From positions 1,860,001-1,924,000 of the forward strand of contig NZ_JADYWU010000001.1 of NCBI RefSeq assembly GCF_015864665.1: a DNA stretch of 64,000 nt, in the 5' to 3' direction. Of this stretch, positions 60,103 through 64,000 are shown piece by piece. Each line of letters opens with the position of its first letter. Positions within the stretch are counted from its first letter, which is position 1. Under the pieces are notes generated by a model. It made no database searches. It was not told the DNA's origin and saw nothing but the letters and a program-made list of their open reading frames with translations. The position numbers were made by a program, and so were the translations under genes. The DNA comes from Salinibacterium sp. SWN167. GTDB lineage: Bacteria > Actinomycetota > Actinomycetes > Actinomycetales > Microbacteriaceae.

Positions 60103-60108
60103 AGATTA
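60103..60108 (-). promoter_or_regulatory. Candidate -10 element of the yggT gene (leaderless)
   Basis: TAATCT (minus strand), fitting TAnnnT, then AGAGGG and the GTG at 60096. The purine-rich gap abuts the start codon, too close to act as a Shine-Dalgarno sequence. Confidence 0.45.
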
Positions 60109-60140
60109 GCGGGCTTCACATTGCCCGCCGTGCAGTGCGG

Positions 60141-60602
60141 CTACTGAACGAAGAAGGAAGCGTCAACGTCAGACTCAACTTCAGCCTGTTCGCCGCTCAC
60201 GGCAACGTGTGCCGGAGAGAGCAAGAAGACCTTGCTGGTGACGCGCTCGATCTTGCCGTAGAGACCCTGCGAGAGTCCACTGGCGAAGTCCACGAGACGG
60301 CGAGCATCCGGCTCGCTCATCTGTGACAGGTTGATGATTACCGGGATACCCTCGCGGAAGTTCTCAGCGATGAGCTGGGCATCCTTGTACTGGCGCGGGT
60401 GCACCGTCAAAATCTCGTTCATCTCTGCCTCCGCAGTGCTGGGTGCAGCGCGACGCAACGGCGTAACCGGGGCACGGTTAGAACTCGCTGGTGCGGGTGC
60501 TGCTGCAACAGGGGCAACCGGCGCGGCTGGTCCCTGCTCGTACTCGTAGTCCTCATCGGCGAGGCCGAGGTAGACCATTGTCTTGCGCAGTGGGTTGGCC
60601 AT
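60141..60602 (-). CDS. sepF: Cell division protein SepF
   Basis: Membrane-associated FtsZ partner. 153 residues: N-terminal amphipathic helix ([18 protein letters not shown]), an Ala/Pro-rich linker, and the core [22 protein letters not shown]...[21 protein letters not shown]. SepF, not FtsA, anchors FtsZ in actinobacteria, consistent with no ftsA here. GGAGG lies 6 bases before the ATG. Confidence 0.96.
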   Translation of the reverse strand: MANPLRKTMVYLGLADEDYEYEQGPAAPVAPVAAAPAPASSNRAPVTPLRRAAPSTAEAEMNEILTVHPRQYKDAQLIAENFREGIPVIINLSQMSEPDARRLVDFASGLSQGLYGKIERVTSKVFLLSPAHVAVSGEQAEVESDVDASFFVQ

Positions 60603-60638
60603 GATAATCCTCCGAATGGTGAAGCTTCTGCTTCGAGA

Positions 60639-61325
60639 TTAACCATGGTCGGGTCGTTTTCCCGTGATTGCCGTGCCAATTCGTAGGTGTGTCGCGCCTT
60701 CGGCAATAGCCTCGGCGAAGTCTCCCGACATGCCCATAGACAGCGCTGCGGCCGCTGGATGGTTCAGCTGTACGCGCTCGGACAGCCCCCGCAGAGCGGC
60801 GAAGGCAGGCTTCGGGTCGCCGTCTAGTGGCGCGACACCCATGAGGCCACGGAGCCGCAACCCGGGCGCCGCCGCTACTCGGTCCGCAAAGCCTTCAAGT
60901 TCGGCTGGCACTACTCCACCGCGACCGGAATCGTCCGTGAGGTTGACCTGGACAAAAACGTCGAGCGCGCTTTCTGCGTGGTCACTGGCCAGCGCGGTGA
61001 TCAAGGAATCGCGATCCACAGAATGCACCGCTTGGCAGTACGCGCGCACTTGACGTGCTTTCTTGCTCTGCAATTGACCGACAAAGCTCCAGCGCAAATC
61101 AAGGTCAGCCAACTCGGCCGCTTTGGGCTGCGCTTCCTGGTGACGATTCTCACCGACGTCGCGAACGCCCAATCCGTGCAGCTCTCGAACGAGGCTCGCC
61201 GGATGGAACTTGGTGATCACGATGCGCGTAATCGACGACAGGTCGCGGGATGCCGAGCGTGCGGCATCCGCGATCCTGTCGTCGACCTCTGCGAGTCGTT
61301 CGCCTAACGGGGTCAGGTCGACCAT
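60639..61325 (-). CDS. YggS/PLP homeostasis protein
   Basis: 228 residues. Alanine-racemase-like fold I barrel: PLP Lys in IVITKFHP (near residue 39), GENRHQEAQPKA, WSFVGQLQSKKAR and, near the end, MGMSGDFAEAIAEGATHLRIG for phosphate binding. Thought to buffer pyridoxal phosphate, not a racemase. Starts 5 bases after the ftsZ stop. The pgeF-like gene often found between ftsZ and yggS is absent. Confidence 0.95.
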   Translation of the reverse strand: MVDLTPLGERLAEVDDRIADAARSASRDLSSITRIVITKFHPASLVRELHGLGVRDVGENRHQEAQPKAAELADLDLRWSFVGQLQSKKARQVRAYCQAVHSVDRDSLITALASDHAESALDVFVQVNLTDDSGRGGVVPAELEGFADRVAAAPGLRLRGLMGVAPLDGDPKPAFAALRGLSERVQLNHPAAAALSMGMSGDFAEAIAEGATHLRIGTAITGKRPDHG

Positions 61326-61330
61326 CGCGC

Positions 61331-62488
61331 CTATTTCAGGAAGTCAGGAACGTCGAGATCGTTGTCGTTCTCGTCGTCGTCATCGAAACTGCGGTCGATC
61401 GGTGTTGCGGGAACTGCGCTCGGCTGCGACTTCCAATCGGTGTCTTTGCTCGGCGTCTTTTCCTCTGCTGCGATGTGCTCAGCCGGCGGCTCAGGAACAA
61501 CGTAGTTGGTGCGGCGACCCTCAACAGGCTTGGCGGAAGGTTCCCCACCGTCGAAGCCAGCAGCGATCACTGTGACACGAACCTCGTCGCCCAGAGTGTC
61601 GTCAATCACGGCACCGAAGATGATGTTGGCCTCGCGGTGAACAGCTTCTTGAACGAGGCGAGCGGCGTCGTTGATCTCGAAGATACCGAGGTTTGATCCA
61701 CCCTGGATCGACAACAGCACTCCGTGCGCGCCATCGATGCTGGCTTCAAGCAGCGGTGATGCCACAGCAAGTTCTGCCGCTTTTATGGCCCGGTCGGCCC
61801 CGCGTGATGAGCCAATACCCATCAGTGCGGAACCGGCACCCTGCATGACCGACTTGACGTCGGCGAAGTCGAGGTTGATCAGACCAGGGGTCGTAATGAG
61901 GTCTGTGATGCCTTGAACGCCGGCAAGAAGAACCTGGTCGGCGGTCGAGAACGCTTCGAGCATGCTGATGCCGCGATCGCTGATCTCGAGAAGGCGGTCA
62001 TTGGGAACAACGATGAGGGTGTCGACCTCATTCTTGAGAGTCTCCACTCCGATCTCTGCCTGAGACGAACGGCGTTTGCCCTCGAAGCCGAAGGGCTTCG
62101 TGACAACACCAATCGTAAGTGCGCCAATCGACTTAGCGATGCGGGCGACGACGGGAGCACCACCGGTGCCCGTTCCACCACCCTCACCAGCGGTAACAAA
62201 GACCATGTCGGCGCCGGCAAGCGCCTCTTCGATCTCTTCAGCGTGATCTTCGGCAGCACGACGGCCAACCTCAGGATCGGCGCCGGCTCCAAGTCCGCGC
62301 GTGAGTTCGCGACCGACGTCAAGCTTGACGTCTGCATCGCTCATGAGCAGCGCCTGGGCGTCGGTATTGATCGCAATAAACTCGACGCCTCGCAGGCCGA
62401 GCTCGATCATCCGGTTGACAGCGTTCACGCCACCGCCACCGATGCCGACTACCTTGATGACTGCGAGGTAGTTCTGGTTTGATGTCAC
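61331..62488 (-). CDS. ftsZ: Cell division GTPase FtsZ
   Basis: Tubulin homologue that forms the division ring. 385 residues. GTP motifs [14 protein letters not shown] and [13 protein letters not shown], the T7 loop NLDFADVKS, and a C-terminal tail ending in the conserved LDVPDFLK, the docking site for SepF. GTG 62488 has GGAGG 7 bases upstream; the open frame goes further but does not resemble the family. Low-complexity linker near 315-370. Confidence 0.97.
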   Translation of the reverse strand: MTSNQNYLAVIKVVGIGGGGVNAVNRMIELGLRGVEFIAINTDAQALLMSDADVKLDVGRELTRGLGAGADPEVGRRAAEDHAEEIEEALAGADMVFVTAGEGGGTGTGGAPVVARIAKSIGALTIGVVTKPFGFEGKRRSSQAEIGVETLKNEVDTLIVVPNDRLLEISDRGISMLEAFSTADQVLLAGVQGITDLITTPGLINLDFADVKSVMQGAGSALMGIGSSRGADRAIKAAELAVASPLLEASIDGAHGVLLSIQGGSNLGIFEINDAARLVQEAVHREANIIFGAVIDDTLGDEVRVTVIAAGFDGGEPSAKPVEGRRTNYVVPEPPAEHIAAEEKTPSKDTDWKSQPSAVPATPIDRSFDDDDENDNDLDVPDFLK

Positions 62489-62665
62489 TTTTCGGCCTCC
62501 ACTGGAAACTATCAACCTCGACTTGAGGTTTAAAGTTATGCTCAGTATGTATTTCTTTTGTTGAGAGTATGCGGACAGCACCCCACACGGATGCACAACA
62601 GGCCGCGTGTCGGAAAGTGTTCTGGCAATTAGCGGCCTTGCCGCACGCTCAGCGCTCGCGAAGAG

Positions 62666-63667
62666 CTAGCTGGGACGGAAAATGCCATTGCTGGGAGCCG
62701 ACACGTCGAACTCGCCCGCTTCGTCCGACGATCGAGTAGAGATAAGTGCTTCGAGCAAAGCTGCCTTTTCGTCCGAATCGCTAGCGCTGCCCCACACCAC
62801 ACGCTGACCGACTCCAGTCAACACAAAGGACACGTCATCCTTGGTAGTCGCAGAAACGCTTTCGACCCGCGCTCGAAGCTCCGTTGGCAGAGATAACAAA
62901 ACCTCCGTCGCCGCGGTAAAGGCGGAACTCGAGACATCCGCTCCCCCGATATCGATCAGCGGCACTCCGGGAATCCGTTCTGCTGATTCCTGAATGGTGA
63001 TGCCAGCGGGATCGACCAACGTGAAGACTCCGTCGATCTTTACTGACCCGATCGGTTCACGTTCAACGATGTGCACGAGCAGAGTATCGGGCGGCACAAT
63101 TTCGGTGACATAGCTGCGGATCAACGGAAAGACCGACAGTTCTTCGTTGATGGCGTCGAAGTCCAGGAGCGCGAGCGGCGTTCCCTGTTGGGTTTCGACG
63201 GCAGCTTGAACCTCAGCGGGATCGATGCGGTCCGTGCCGTCAACCACTACCGTGCGCAGCGCCAGAATCGGCGAAAACACAGCGACCGCAATCAGAGCGA
63301 GCAACACCACGACGAGCCCCGAAATGGAGAGCCACACAAACTTGCGAGTACGAGCGCGGCGCGTGAAACGGCGAAGCTCCGCTTTCTCCGCACGCTTGCG
63401 AGCTCGCGCAGCACGACGAAGCTGTCGCTTTGCGTGAGCTTCAGGATTGGGTTCTTTGCGCTGCTTTGTGGGGCGCGGACGCGCCTCGGCCGTGGGCTTC
63501 GGCGCTGCGGTGGGCTTCGCTTCGGGGTTCGCTACGGACGGACCGGGCTTCAGCACGCGGGCGGATGTGTTGTCTTTCTCAGGCTGCGGTGAACGCTTCC
63601 AGCGAGACTTCGCCGGAAGCGGATCCGGCTGAGCAGCAGACTTATCGAACCCTTCAGGCCTCTTCAC
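62666..63667 (-). CDS. ftsQ: Cell division protein FtsQ
   Basis: Bitopic septum protein linking to FtsL and FtsB. 333 residues: a long basic Pro/Lys-rich cytoplasmic N-terminus (about 100 residues), one membrane helix ([21 protein letters not shown]), then the POTRA domain ([17 protein letters not shown], with the TPLALLDFD segment) and beta domain. GTG 63667 with AGGTG 5 bases upstream; it overlaps murC by 14 bases. Frame extends further upstream inside murC. Confidence 0.94.
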   Translation of the reverse strand: MKRPEGFDKSAAQPDPLPAKSRWKRSPQPEKDNTSARVLKPGPSVANPEAKPTAAPKPTAEARPRPTKQRKEPNPEAHAKRQLRRAARARKRAEKAELRRFTRRARTRKFVWLSISGLVVVLLALIAVAVFSPILALRTVVVDGTDRIDPAEVQAAVETQQGTPLALLDFDAINEELSVFPLIRSYVTEIVPPDTLLVHIVEREPIGSVKIDGVFTLVDPAGITIQESAERIPGVPLIDIGGADVSSSAFTAATEVLLSLPTELRARVESVSATTKDDVSFVLTGVGQRVVWGSASDSDEKAALLEALISTRSSDEAGEFDVSAPSNGIFRPS

Positions 63668-64000
63668 TCGGCACCTGATCTGCGACCGTCTCGGATGCCG
63701 TGACAACAGGATAACGATCGATCGCTGCGACAAGCTGCGGGATGATGCGGTAAACATCACCACAGCTCAGAGTCATGACAATGTCACCCTCCCGAGCAAT
63801 CTCAGCGACGCGTTGCGCCGCCAACTCCCAGTCGGGCTGGTAGTCAACCCGCGAAGGATCGACAAAACCAGATGAGACGAGTTCTCCGGTGACACCGGGA
63901 ATTGGGTCCTCACGCGCACCGAACACTCCGAGAACAACGGTGTGGTCTGCCAAGCGTTCGTAAACCTCGGCAAATTCGGGCGCCATGTCACGAGTGCGGC
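63654..64000 (-). CDS. murC: UDP-N-acetylmuramate-L-alanine ligase, C-terminal part
   Basis: Adds L-Ala to UDP-MurNAc in peptidoglycan synthesis. Only the last 115 residues or so are present, from the right edge, with [23 protein letters not shown] and [17 protein letters not shown] of the third domain, followed by the conserved [15 protein letters not shown]. Frame is open at the edge. In order murC-ftsQ-ftsZ as expected of the dcw cluster. Confidence 0.93.
   Translation of the reverse strand, partial: RTRDMAPEFAEVYERLADHTVVLGVFGAREDPIPGVTGELVSSGFVDPSRVDYQPDWELAAQRVAEIAREGDIVMTLSCGDVYRIIPQLVAAIDRYPVVTASETVADQVPSEEA

Overview
The window comes from a high-GC Gram-positive bacterium (Actinomycetota), most likely a member of the Microbacteriaceae with a moderate GC content. 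Support for this: the tatC-helY-lnt-ppm1-rbpA order, an actinobacterial qcrCAB/ctaCDEF respiratory set with a trpD neighbour, a Wag31-type divIVA next to sepF, a LAxTG (class E) sortase signal, GAF-ANTAR regulators, and frequent GTG and TTG starts. Genus is not resolvable by reading alone. Nearly all of it is core chromosome. I see no insertion sequence, prophage, CRISPR array, tRNA or rRNA gene.

Layout. 1-5.4 kb: end of tatC, RNA helicase helY, lipoprotein N-acyltransferase lnt overlapping a polyprenol-phosphate mannose synthase, and rbpA with a candidate sigma-R promoter. 5.6-10.1 kb: nfeD/SPFH/GDPD operon, an SDR, a Nudix hydrolase, a UPF0303 protein and a small lipoprotein. 10.2-14.5 kb: an AhpD-like protein behind a CsoR/CstR-type operator, then SDR, zinc alcohol dehydrogenase and succinate-semialdehyde-type dehydrogenase. 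14.5-18.3 kb: two small proteins and a 1011-residue surface protein (four lamin-tail domains, phytase/esterase-like propeller, LAFTG anchor). 18.4-28.9 kb: a LysR pair, a membrane protein with a winged-helix partner, an ABC exporter with a double permease, a short UvrA paralogue, VOC and DUF805 proteins, and a secreted YHYH-DUF305 lipoprotein pair.

29-37.2 kb: two GAF-ANTAR RNA-binding regulators followed by the proton-translocating transhydrogenase pntAA-pntAB-pntB, whose leader can fold to hide its ribosome binding site; then butanediol-type dehydrogenase, PPOX protein, YchJ and glpK. 37.2-48.2 kb: trpD, then ctaE-qcrCAB and, on the other strand, ctaC-ctaD-ctaF, separated by mntH-mntR and a GNAT gene. 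48.3-57.7 kb: erpA, M20 dipeptidase, DUF3043, pyrD, nrdR, hisD, a flavin reductase and dnaE. 57.8-64 kb: the division end of the dcw cluster on the minus strand, murC-ftsQ-ftsZ-yggS-sepF-yggT-divIVA, then rluD; lspA, which usually lies between divIVA and rluD in relatives, is absent here.

A window-wide pattern explains many starts without a Shine-Dalgarno sequence: at about ten genes a TAnnnT-like -10 hexamer ends exactly 6 or 7 bases before the start codon, the arrangement expected for leaderless mRNAs. Functional links suggested by the sequence: envelope protein handling (Tat, Lnt, lipoproteins), redox and respiration (transhydrogenase, bcc-aa3 supercomplex, ErpA, manganese import), and cell division.
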